Source: Patescibacteria group bacterium (GTDB lineage: Bacteria; Patescibacteriota; Microgenomatia; UBA1400; PJMF01). Taken from it: a stretch of DNA of 26,102 nt. A program made the translations under genes and the position numbers. The notes below the pieces were generated by a model. It did no database searches. It saw nothing but the letters and a program-made list of their open reading frames with translations, and had not been told where the DNA came from. The stretch lies in assembly GCA_018816485.1 (NCBI GenBank), contig JAHIVL010000019.1, positions 1 to 26,102 on the forward strand, given 5' to 3'. Numbering within the stretch: the stretch's first letter is position 1; every line of letters starts with the position of its first letter. Positions 1 to 6,934 of the stretch are shown one piece after another.

Positions 1-2
1 AA

Positions 3-215
3 GATGGAGAGGAAATATCCATAGAAGATTTAGGTGTTACTGTCAAAAAAATAGGAACTTCTATTGCTATTTCTTCTGACTCAGTTAAAGTTAACTATAA
101 TCCAGAAAAAAAAGCAGATGGACAAAGAGAATTCTATGATAGAATTGAAGCTTCATTGTCTTCTGGTAACCACAAGTTACTAGATGTTTTAAATAGTTCG
201 AATGAGAATGGGTAA
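3..215 (+). CDS. C-terminal part of an unidentified protein (5' end outside window)
   Basis: An open frame enters from the left edge and ends at TAA 213-215, giving the last 70 residues of a protein. The visible part starts DGEEISIEDLG and ends LLDVLNSSNENG. It is hydrophilic and shows no motif or membrane segment that I recognise. The next gene starts about 35 bases later on the same strand, so the two may be cotranscribed. The open frame and its amino-acid composition support coding; the function is unknown. Confidence 0.6.
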   Translation, partial: DGEEISIEDLGVTVKKIGTSIAISSDSVKVNYNPEKKADGQREFYDRIEASLSSGNHKLLDVLNSSNENG

Positions 216-249
216 TTAAATAAACTATATAAATTATTTGAAAGTTATT

Positions 250-528
250 ATGAAAACAGTAGAACAAGTAACAGCTCAACAATCAACAGGAAGACAAGAT
301 TTATTAAATCGTTTGTTAAACTCTGATTTAGAACCTGACCAGTCTGACAAAGTACAAACTATTTTACATCGGGCACACAATCAATATTTTTCTCCAGCGG
401 ATATAGATTTTTTAAGAGCTTTAGGTGTAAGTGCAACAAATTTATCTTTATTCCCTACATTAGCAGAAGATAGTAAATCTAAAGTTGAAATTGATTCGGC
501 ACCGGAACGTGATACGAGATTTAATTAG
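250..528 (+). CDS. small hypothetical protein
   Basis: This encodes 92 residues from ATG 250 (MKTVEQVTAQQ); an in-frame TTG at 238 would add four. I prefer the ATG, although neither start has a clear Shine-Dalgarno sequence. The protein is soluble, Gln/Asp/Ser-rich and probably helical in its first half (ATGRQDLLNRLL-like segment, then a second helix around ILHRAHNQYF). I do not recognise the family. It follows the truncated upstream gene by 34 bases and converges on the GH18 gene, whose stop is 29 bases away. No hairpin terminator is visible between them. Confidence 0.5.
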   Translation: MKTVEQVTAQQSTGRQDLLNRLLNSDLEPDQSDKVQTILHRAHNQYFSPADIDFLRALGVSATNLSLFPTLAEDSKSKVEIDSAPERDTRFN

Positions 529-556
529 ATATATTTAAGTTTTTGCCTGTTTTTTT

Positions 557-1882
557 CTAGTTCTTTACAATATTAACTTTTCTTTCAATCACGTCCCAAA
601 GTTCGCGCGAATCTCCTTCATATCCTAATGCCCAAATAGCAATGCCACCCAAATCTAGTTGATTAACATAATCCAGCTTATACGAAATTGATCTACTATC
701 TTCATAATAGATAACATAAATTTCTCCATCTTCAATATATGAAATATATGGAGACAGAGCATCTTCATTCCAATGTTCTTGTACCTGCAGTTCATCTTTT
801 CGTTCAAGAATTTCAATCACTCGCGTATAACTTGCAGTTGAGCCAGTATCTGGAAAAGTGTGTGATTGAGATTCTCTAGAAGTGGTTTGCCATTCGTACC
901 CATAAAAAGGAATGCCAAGTAGAATTTTTTCCGTTGGAACAACTTTCAAAAATGCTTGCAAATAACCATTAATATCTCCATCCCAGAATTCTTTGCCTCC
1001 AAAAAGTGGGGCGACGGGACCAGCATTAGAAGACGAGCTACGATGAAAATCGTAGGCCATAACGACGATGTAATCTACATATGGAGCAATTTCACTTACT
1101 TGCCATAGTTGTTGATTAGTTGCCGCACCTGCATACATATCTATGCTCAGTTGTACATGATTATATTTTTCGTCAAGATGTTTTCTAAGTTTGACAATAA
1201 AATCGGTTAAATTTTGCTGCATTTTTTCATCGGTTTTCCCAGAAGTTTCAATATCAATATTTATGCCTGAAAAAGGATAGGCCAATAAAACGTTGTCAAT
1301 TGATTGCAAAAAATTAGCTTGTGCAGTTTCCGAGTTTAAAAAGTAGACGATATCATCATGATTAAATTGAGAAACTACTATTTCAGTTTTTTTATTTTTA
1401 TCTAATGAATCTTCACTAATTTCACTAAATTCATCTGAGTTAAGTCTGTGTAATCCCATTTCTAATTCCCCGTCAATACTTGATGCAAAACTTCCATCGG
1501 CATTAAGTGTTAGAGAAAAATAACTTAGATGGGTCAACTCTTTTTGAAGTGTAAATATATTTACGTTCCAATATGGAAGAAAGCCGTAAATAATTTTTTC
1601 ATTATTTTTTGCTAGCTGAGATTTTGACAAAAACATAAAAGTAGTGAGCGAATCGATGGGAGAGATAAGGGGGATATCCAAGAATATCCATAAACTGACA
1701 GCAATAGTTGCAAAAAAAGTTACAAAAACTAAAACGGCAATTTTTATTTTTATTTTATTTTTTTTGAACCAATCTAGCTTTTGGTGTGAACTATGATTTT
1801 TATTATGACTGCCGCTCATTTGTTTATTTGATTTAATAAAGGTTTTCTTGGACGGTATTTTTTTCATAAATGATTTTTCCAT
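557..1882 (-). CDS. membrane-anchored glycoside hydrolase family 18 protein
   Basis: The product is a GH18 TIM-barrel protein of up to 441 residues, resembling the YaaH/chitinase-like branch that acts on GlcNAc-containing polymers such as peptidoglycan. It has a basic cytoplasmic N-terminus, one membrane segment (about 47-69) and an extracytoplasmic barrel from about 97. The catalytic motif is at 205-212 (SGINIDIE): Asp210 and the acid Glu212 are kept, while the first two Asp of the DxxDxDxE pattern are Ser and Asn. VVMAYDFH (273-280), LLGIPFYGYEW and GGIAIWALGYE are further GH18 strands. The first ATG overlaps the end of the upstream PBP gene by 50 bases. ATGs at 1867 and 1819 are alternatives; 1867 has a weak GGA-containing leader, and 1819 would remove the overlap. 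Translation is probably coupled to the PBP. The family call is firm; the substrate is inferred from the neighbour. Confidence 0.85.
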   Translation of the reverse strand: MEKSFMKKIPSKKTFIKSNKQMSGSHNKNHSSHQKLDWFKKNKIKIKIAVLVFVTFFATIAVSLWIFLDIPLISPIDSLTTFMFLSKSQLAKNNEKIIYGFLPYWNVNIFTLQKELTHLSYFSLTLNADGSFASSIDGELEMGLHRLNSDEFSEISEDSLDKNKKTEIVVSQFNHDDIVYFLNSETAQANFLQSIDNVLLAYPFSGINIDIETSGKTDEKMQQNLTDFIVKLRKHLDEKYNHVQLSIDMYAGAATNQQLWQVSEIAPYVDYIVVMAYDFHRSSSSNAGPVAPLFGGKEFWDGDINGYLQAFLKVVPTEKILLGIPFYGYEWQTTSRESQSHTFPDTGSTASYTRVIEILERKDELQVQEHWNEDALSPYISYIEDGEIYVIYYEDSRSISYKLDYVNQLDLGGIAIWALGYEGDSRELWDVIERKVNIVKN

Positions 1883-4340
1883 CTTCTGTCATTGGTCTAT
1901 TACAATCCGCACAGTAAATCTTAGTTACTGGATCAACATAAATTGTGCGATTCTCTAGTACTAAACCTGAGACTTGTTGACCAAATTCTGGAGGCAATCC
2001 AGTAGTTGGATCAATCCAAACTTCTTTAGTTATTTTTTTTGAATTTGAAGGAAGGCCCGCTTCCCAATAAAGATCGGTTGAAGTGATTGAACAATAGCTT
2101 TCTGAATTAGTGAGAGCAATTGCTTCTCCTGATTCATTATATGCTTGCGATTTTCCTGGCGGAAAACCGCTCGCACAAACTCCAGCCCAAAGTACGTCTT
2201 CTGGTTTTGTTTGCCATTCATAATCATGGTCTTTTAGTATGAGACTCATGATGTCGTTAAAAATTGGAGCAGCTCCAGTGACACCAGAAACCACATTTTG
2301 ATTCATTGAAGTATTATCGTTATTTCCAACCCATGTTATCACCAAATATTCTGGTGTGAAGCCGACAGTCCAGTTGTCTTTCAAATCATTAGTGGTTCCA
2401 GTTTTAACACTGACTATTTTTCCGGGAATTACAAGTTCAGAATTAGATCCAAATGCTTGCACGCGGGCATTATTATCTTGCATAATATGACTCGTCATGT
2501 AGGCAGGAGCCCTGTCCATAACTCTTGTGATTTCACCCAAACTTTCTTCTCCGTCAAATTCAGTAAGAGTTTGTAGATCTTTTTTTCTTTGTTCAAAGTT
2601 TTCTTCCATTAATATATTTCCTCTAAAATCTTCAATTTTTATAAATGGGGTAATTGGAGTTTTAATACCTTCATTTGCTAATACTGAAAAAGCTTGAGCA
2701 AGGTTAATCATTTTAACTTCGCCACCACCCAAAGTTAGGGATAATCCATATCTAGAAGGATCTGTCCAAGAGGTTAATCCCATTTTATTTGCTTGAGTGA
2801 TAAAAGTCTCAACTCCAATCGTTCGCAGTCCTTTTACAGCAGGAATGTTTCGTGAATTTCCAATCGCAGACCTAATAGTTACAGGTCCTTTGAAGGATCC
2901 ATCGTAGTTTTTTGGACAATAAGGTTTTTGACCTGGAGAGGCAAAACAAGTTGGTGAGTCAATTAAAATTGTTCCAGGATTGAGGGTTTTTTCCTGAAAT
3001 GTAGTGGCATACATTATTGGTTTAATAGAACTTCCAGGTTGTCTATCTGCAAGAGTTACATTGACTTGACCTTCATCGGTGGCATTAAAGTAATCTTTGG
3101 AGCCGATCATACTCAAAATTTCTCCAGTATCTGGTTTAATAATTAAGGCAGCGCCGTTGCCAACTTGATAACGTTCTAATCTCTCAACTTCAGCCGAAAG
3201 TGAAGCTTGAGCTACATTATGAAGATCTAGGTCGAGGGTAGTAGTAACTCTAAGTCCGCCTCTTTCGACAGTTTCAACTCCATATTTTTCATATAGCAAA
3301 TCTCTAACATAGAAAACAAAATGTGGAGCATTTATATCGATTTTTGAAAGAGCAAAATTGAGGACTTCACTTTCCGCTTGTTGTGCTTCAATTTTTGTAA
3401 TATAGTCATCTTCTTGCATTCTTCGTAGAACTTCGACTTGTCTATTTTTTGCAGCAACTGGATTGGATCCAAAAGGGGAATATCTAGTTGGAGCTTGAGG
3501 TAACCCAGCAAGTAGTGCGGCTTCGGCCAGAGTTAGTTGACTAGCATTTTTATCAAAGTAGCTATTTGCGGCTGCTTCAATTCCAACTGAAGTTCCTCCA
3601 TATGAAATATAGTTGAGATACATTTCCAAAATTTCTTCTTTTGTATAAAGAGCTTCAGTAAAGATCGCTAGAATTCCTTCTTTAATTTTTCTTTGAATTG
3701 ATTTTTCTCTAGTTAACAAAGCATTTTTAACTAATTGTTGAGTGATGGTTGATCCACCTTCTAATCTTCCTCCAGTAATATTTGATTTGATGGCTCGAAC
3801 AATACCAAAAATATCAAACCCAAAATGGCTGTAAAATTTTTTATCTTCAATTGCTATTGACGCTTGATAAACATAAGGTGGCAATGAACTTAATTTGATT
3901 GGAGTTCTATTTTCATCCGCAAAAATTTCATAAAGAAGTTTGTGATTTCGATCAAAAATTTGTGTACTCACAGCATAATTATCAGTGTTGGTTAATCTTC
4001 TTGGAGAAGGTAAGTCTCGCAGTAAATATATAAAGAGTCCTAATGAAGTAAATGTTAATAACAATATTTCCAGAAATATATATTTTGTATTCTTATTTTT
4101 CTTGTCTTTTTTAGGTTTGGTTATTGTTGAGTTAAGAATTAGTTCTTTTTTCTTTTGCAAAACTTTTTGAATATTCTTTGAATTGATTGATTTGATTATT
4201 GAAGAAACATTGCTTCTAAATAGATCAAAAAAAGTCTTTTTTTTTGATTCTACAGAACTTTTGTATTTGGAACTACGATTTTTTTTAGAAACAATTTTTT
4301 TGCCAGACAGCACGAGGTTTATTTTTGCTACTACTTTCAT
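1833..4340 (-). CDS. class A penicillin-binding protein (glycosyltransferase/transpeptidase)
   Basis: This bifunctional enzyme of 835 residues polymerises lipid II into glycan strands and cross-links the stem peptides. A long, Lys/Ser-rich cytoplasmic tail (1-86) precedes one membrane segment (about 87-107). The GT51 domain shows catalytic Glu165 in AIEDKKFYSHFG and the GGSTITQQL motif at 195-203. The transpeptidase domain has all three motifs: SSIK at 437-440 (nucleophile Ser437), SRN at 496-498 and KTGTT at 646-650. Length fits PBP1a/PonA proteins. A TTGAAA-N17-TACGAT promoter ends 11 bases before the ATG. The 3' end overlaps the GH18 gene, so a synthase and a putative hydrolase are made together. 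The C-terminal extension carries four Cys, two of them in CADC, of unknown role. Confidence 0.95.
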   Translation of the reverse strand: MKVVAKINLVLSGKKIVSKKNRSSKYKSSVESKKKTFFDLFRSNVSSIIKSINSKNIQKVLQKKKELILNSTITKPKKDKKNKNTKYIFLEILLLTFTSLGLFIYLLRDLPSPRRLTNTDNYAVSTQIFDRNHKLLYEIFADENRTPIKLSSLPPYVYQASIAIEDKKFYSHFGFDIFGIVRAIKSNITGGRLEGGSTITQQLVKNALLTREKSIQRKIKEGILAIFTEALYTKEEILEMYLNYISYGGTSVGIEAAANSYFDKNASQLTLAEAALLAGLPQAPTRYSPFGSNPVAAKNRQVEVLRRMQEDDYITKIEAQQAESEVLNFALSKIDINAPHFVFYVRDLLYEKYGVETVERGGLRVTTTLDLDLHNVAQASLSAEVERLERYQVGNGAALIIKPDTGEILSMIGSKDYFNATDEGQVNVTLADRQPGSSIKPIMYATTFQEKTLNPGTILIDSPTCFASPGQKPYCPKNYDGSFKGPVTIRSAIGNSRNIPAVKGLRTIGVETFITQANKMGLTSWTDPSRYGLSLTLGGGEVKMINLAQAFSVLANEGIKTPITPFIKIEDFRGNILMEENFEQRKKDLQTLTEFDGEESLGEITRVMDRAPAYMTSHIMQDNNARVQAFGSNSELVIPGKIVSVKTGTTNDLKDNWTVGFTPEYLVITWVGNNDNTSMNQNVVSGVTGAAPIFNDIMSLILKDHDYEWQTKPEDVLWAGVCASGFPPGKSQAYNESGEAIALTNSESYCSITSTDLYWEAGLPSNSKKITKEVWIDPTTGLPPEFGQQVSGLVLENRTIYVDPVTKIYCADCNRPMTEDGKIIYEKNTVQENLY

Positions 4341-4351
4341 ATTGTTCTTAA

Positions 4352-4380
4352 ATCGTATCTTTTGGAAACTACAGTTTCAA
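4352..4380 (-). promoter_or_regulatory. promoter of the PBP-GH18 operon
   Basis: Read on the minus strand, TTGAAA (4380-4375), a 17-base spacer and TACGAT (4357-4352) form a sigma70-like promoter. The predicted start of transcription lies about 5 bases before ATG 4340, leaving a very short leader. The gap to the divergent gene at 4442 also holds an imperfect palindrome around 4396-4414 that might be an operator; I would not press that. Confidence 0.5.
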
Positions 4381-4441
4381 CTTAAAGATTTTGAAGTATA
4401 CTATCTAGTGTATCAAATTTAGGTTATAAACAAAAATTTAT

Positions 4442-5083
4442 ATGTCATCCAAAAATATTACTACAAATTTTAAATATAACAATATAACCATATCTGGATT
4501 TCCTGGGAGTGGTTCAACTACTTTATTAAACATGTTGAAAAAAAGTGAGAATCTAAAATTTGAGGGTTGGAGCGGTTTTAGTGGTGGTGATTTTATGAGG
4601 TCGTATGCTAAAGAAAAAGGTTTATTTGTCGAAAATGCTGGTGTGCATCATGACTCCAGGCATTATGAAGATGATTTTGATCGGCAAGTTGATATGGATA
4701 TAAGAGAAAAGCTTACTAATGATTCTGGTTGGATAATCGAATCTTGGCTTTCTGGTTTTATGGCCCAAAATATTGCAGGTACCCTAAAAATTTTAATGAC
4801 TTGTAGTAATAAAGCAGTTAAAATTGACAGAATAGTTAATCGAGACACTATTACTCCTAGTGCCGCTATTGCAAACATGAATGATAGATATGCTCAAAAC
4901 TTGTCTAAGTGGCAAAGAATGTATAAAAAAGAATGGGATGAGTGGGTGGTTAAAACTGGTAAAGCAAAGACAAGTGATCCGATTGATTTTTGGCGTCCAA
5001 ATCTATACGATATAGTTATTAATACTTATTCTTCTAACCAACAGGAAACCTTAAAAATAGTTATAGATGCCATCACAAAATAA
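4442..5083 (+). CDS. cytidylate-kinase-like P-loop protein
   Basis: This is a 213-residue P-loop protein resembling the archaeal-type (d)CMP kinases (AAA_18/Cytidylate_kin2), which phosphorylate CMP/dCMP with ATP. The beta1-P-loop reads ITISGFPGSGSTT (15-27), followed by a GGDFMRSYAKEKGL segment like the NMP-binding helix of that family and an IVNRD lid-like Arg motif. The Walker A Lys is replaced by Ser25; Ser or Thr here also occurs in some archaeal-type members. The C-terminal YDIVINT strand matches the end of NMP kinases. No Shine-Dalgarno is seen; a TATAAA lies 11 bases before the ATG. It overlaps the next gene by 17 bases. The fold is likely; CMP as substrate is only inferred. Confidence 0.6.
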   Translation: MSSKNITTNFKYNNITISGFPGSGSTTLLNMLKKSENLKFEGWSGFSGGDFMRSYAKEKGLFVENAGVHHDSRHYEDDFDRQVDMDIREKLTNDSGWIIESWLSGFMAQNIAGTLKILMTCSNKAVKIDRIVNRDTITPSAAIANMNDRYAQNLSKWQRMYKKEWDEWVVKTGKAKTSDPIDFWRPNLYDIVINTYSSNQQETLKIVIDAITK

Positions 5084-5729
5084 AAACTCTAATAATGTTG
5101 TGTTCTTTCCTCTGTTAACATTAATATTAGTTCTCTGGGTGTTATATAGAGGTATGTTTAATTTCCCAATATGGTTTGACGAGATAATAGGTAAAGCAAT
5201 TTTTTTTGGACTCCCAGTTTGGTTGTATGTTACTCTCACAGGATCAGATTCTGTTATTAAAAGTTTTTCACCTGAGAAACTTAAAAATGGTTTATTGCTT
5301 GGAATTGCAGTTGGAGGTATTTTTGGATTTGTTTTTTCGATTCTTTCGATTATTCAAAATGGAGCTGTGGTAGAAGCAGTATCTTTGTTTGACTCAAACA
5401 TATTTTGGTATGAATTTATTCTGGCACTTTTTACTGCTTTTTGGGAAACATTACTATTCTTTAGTTTTGTAATGACAATTATTCAGGAAAAATTTAAAGC
5501 TTGGCCAATGTTTTCTCAAGTACTTTTAGTGGCTCTAATTTTTCTTGTTTTTCATGTTCCAAATATAATTTTAAGATACGATATATCTTCAGTTTTGCCT
5601 CAAGTATTTATTTTATTTTTATTTGCGATAGGTCAGGGATTTTTATTCTATTCAAGAAAAAATTCATTTGCTTTAATTTTATCCCATGCAATTTGGGGTA
5701 TGGTTTTGTTGGTACACAGTGGTTTTTAA
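5067..5729 (+). CDS. multi-pass membrane protein, degenerate CPBP (Abi/CAAX-protease-like) family
   Basis: The 220-residue protein has about six to seven hydrophobic segments. Its layout recalls CPBP intramembrane metalloproteases: Glu127 in AFWETLLFF stands where the EExxxR motif would be, FLVFH (159-163) fits FxxxH, and His207 in SHAIWG fits the start of HxxxN/D. The second Glu, the Arg and the final Asn/Asp are absent, so proteolytic activity is doubtful. The start overlaps the upstream kinase-like gene by 17 bases in another frame, which suggests coupled translation. The family call rests on these sparse motifs and the membrane pattern. Confidence 0.5.
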   Translation: MPSQNKNSNNVVFFPLLTLILVLWVLYRGMFNFPIWFDEIIGKAIFFGLPVWLYVTLTGSDSVIKSFSPEKLKNGLLLGIAVGGIFGFVFSILSIIQNGAVVEAVSLFDSNIFWYEFILALFTAFWETLLFFSFVMTIIQEKFKAWPMFSQVLLVALIFLVFHVPNIILRYDISSVLPQVFILFLFAIGQGFLFYSRKNSFALILSHAIWGMVLLVHSGF

Positions 5730-5731
5730 AC

Positions 5732-5759
5732 TTTACACAGGAACATTCAGTGATACAAT
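5732..5759 (+). promoter_or_regulatory. promoter for the DUF5667 gene
   Basis: TTTACA (5732-5737), a 16-base spacer and TACAAT (5754-5759) with an upstream TG (TGATACAAT) make an extended -10 promoter. It ends 9 bases before ATG 5769, so the leader would be about 3 bases. Confidence 0.45.
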
Positions 5760-5768
5760 TTGCCGTTA

Positions 5769-6299
5769 ATGAAAAAAGTAAATTTTTTTACATCTACATT
5801 TGCATTATTATTTGGTTCCTTCATTTTTGGAGCATCACTAATAATGTCTTCTCAGGTAAAACTTCATAATTCTCCAAAAGTAAGTGAGAGAAGATTTTAT
5901 ATGGGCGAAAGAATTCTGCCGGATCATGTTTTTTATCCATTACTTATGATAGCTGACAAGATAATTTTAAAGACCTCGACTGGAAATAGGAAGATTTATG
6001 TCAAAATTAGATTGTCAGATGACAGACTTAATAGTTCAATGATGCTTTTAGAAAAAAACCAAGAGAGCCTAGCTCTATCAGCAATGACAAAATCTCAAAA
6101 ATATTTAATTACGGCAGCGCAAGATTTTCTGAGTAGTAAAATTAAATCAGATTTGGTAAGAAAAGATTTGTTAATAGCACTTAATGATAATATGATAGAA
6201 CTAGAAAAATGTCAGGGCAAGTTTAAAACTATTAATGCTAGTCCAATCAGTGATTTATTAATTGAATCAAGTGCTTTAATTGGACAGATCAAAAATTAG
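5769..6299 (+). CDS. exported DUF5667-domain protein
   Basis: This encodes 176 residues from ATG 5769; the frame is open from a TTG three codons earlier. A hydrophobic segment at about 7-27 looks like a signal peptide or anchor. Behind it comes ILPDHVFYPLLMIADKI (about 49-65), which matches the LPDxxxYPLKxxxD signature I associate with DUF5667, followed by a helical region that would lie outside the membrane. The molecular function of that domain is not known to me. It follows the CPBP-like gene by 39 bases but has its own candidate promoter with an extended -10 box close to the ATG. Confidence 0.6.
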   Translation: MKKVNFFTSTFALLFGSFIFGASLIMSSQVKLHNSPKVSERRFYMGERILPDHVFYPLLMIADKIILKTSTGNRKIYVKIRLSDDRLNSSMMLLEKNQESLALSAMTKSQKYLITAAQDFLSSKIKSDLVRKDLLIALNDNMIELEKCQGKFKTINASPISDLLIESSALIGQIKN

Positions 6300-6391
6300 T
6301 TTCAATAATTTTATATTCTCTTTGATATATTTTGTTTTAGTTGACCATGTATATTAATCATGAGATTCTTATATTCCTTAAAAAAACAAAT

Positions 6392-6407
6392 GCACAATAT
6401 ATTGTGG
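6392..6407. promoter_or_regulatory. NrdR box
   Basis: The 16 bases gcaCAATATATTGtgg match the published NrdR-box consensus acaCwAtATaTwGtgt at 14 positions and contain a perfect 14-bp palindrome (6393-6406). The box lies 58 bases before the nrdR start and just upstream of a candidate -10 TATACT (6412-6417). Bound repressor would therefore cover the promoter spacer. Two degraded copies (CTATATAC at 6409 and 6420) follow, but neither has the usual spacing of a tandem pair. Confidence 0.75.
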
Positions 6408-6464
6408 TCTATATACTAGCTATATACAAGTCAAGGTGTTAGAGCTTTGAGGAGATTAATATAT

Positions 6465-6914
6465 ATGAAATGTCCGTATTGTAACAAAGCAGAAACGTCA
6501 GTTGTGGATTCTCGCGATACGGAAGATCAAGTGGCTATTAGAAGACGAAGAAGTTGTTCTAGTTGTGATAAGCGCTTTACTACGTACGAGAGAGTTGAAG
6601 GTATAGATTTAAAAGTTATTAAAAAGAATGGAACTAAAGAAGACTTTTGTAGAGATAAATTAAAAAGAGGTCTGACCAAAGCTATGTGGAAAAGACCAAT
6701 ATCAATGTCTAGCATTGATGAGATGGTAGATGAGGTGGAAAGAAGATTGAGACAAAAAAAATCTAGTGAAGTCAAAAGTTGGGAAATTGGCAATTTGGTA
6801 ATAAATAGACTTAAAAAGTTGGATACATTGTCTTATTTGCTCTTTGCAAGTGTATATCGAGATTTTGACAGTCTTGAAGATTTTAAAAGTGAGTTAAACA
6901 AGCTCACGGAGTAA
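6465..6914 (+). CDS. nrdR: transcriptional repressor NrdR
   Basis: NrdR senses ATP/dATP through an ATP-cone and represses ribonucleotide reductase genes. The 149-residue protein has the zinc ribbon Cys3, Cys6, Cys31 and Cys34 (CPYC...CSSC), the basic stretch IRRRRSCSSCDKRFTTYER and an ATP-cone from about residue 49 (KVIKKNGTKEDF). Length and domain order are those of the family. I chose ATG 6465 rather than TTG 6447 because the conserved MKCPYC start is there and an AGGAG lies 10 bases upstream. It is followed 20 bases later by nrdJ and preceded by an NrdR box, so it probably regulates its own operon. Confidence 0.95.
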   Translation: MKCPYCNKAETSVVDSRDTEDQVAIRRRRSCSSCDKRFTTYERVEGIDLKVIKKNGTKEDFCRDKLKRGLTKAMWKRPISMSSIDEMVDEVERRLRQKKSSEVKSWEIGNLVINRLKKLDTLSYLLFASVYRDFDSLEDFKSELNKLTE

Positions 6915-6934
6915 AAAATGATAGTAAAGATATT

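Noticed and set aside
5501..5869. 122-aa plus-strand ORF across the CPBP-like / DUF5667 junction
   Set aside because: It overlaps two better-supported genes in other frames and its Cys/Phe/Ser-rich composition is typical of a shadow frame.
6412..6430. Second and third NrdR boxes
   Set aside because: CTATATAC cores match only 8 of 10 core positions and their spacing from the good box (14 and 25 bases) does not fit a tandem pair.
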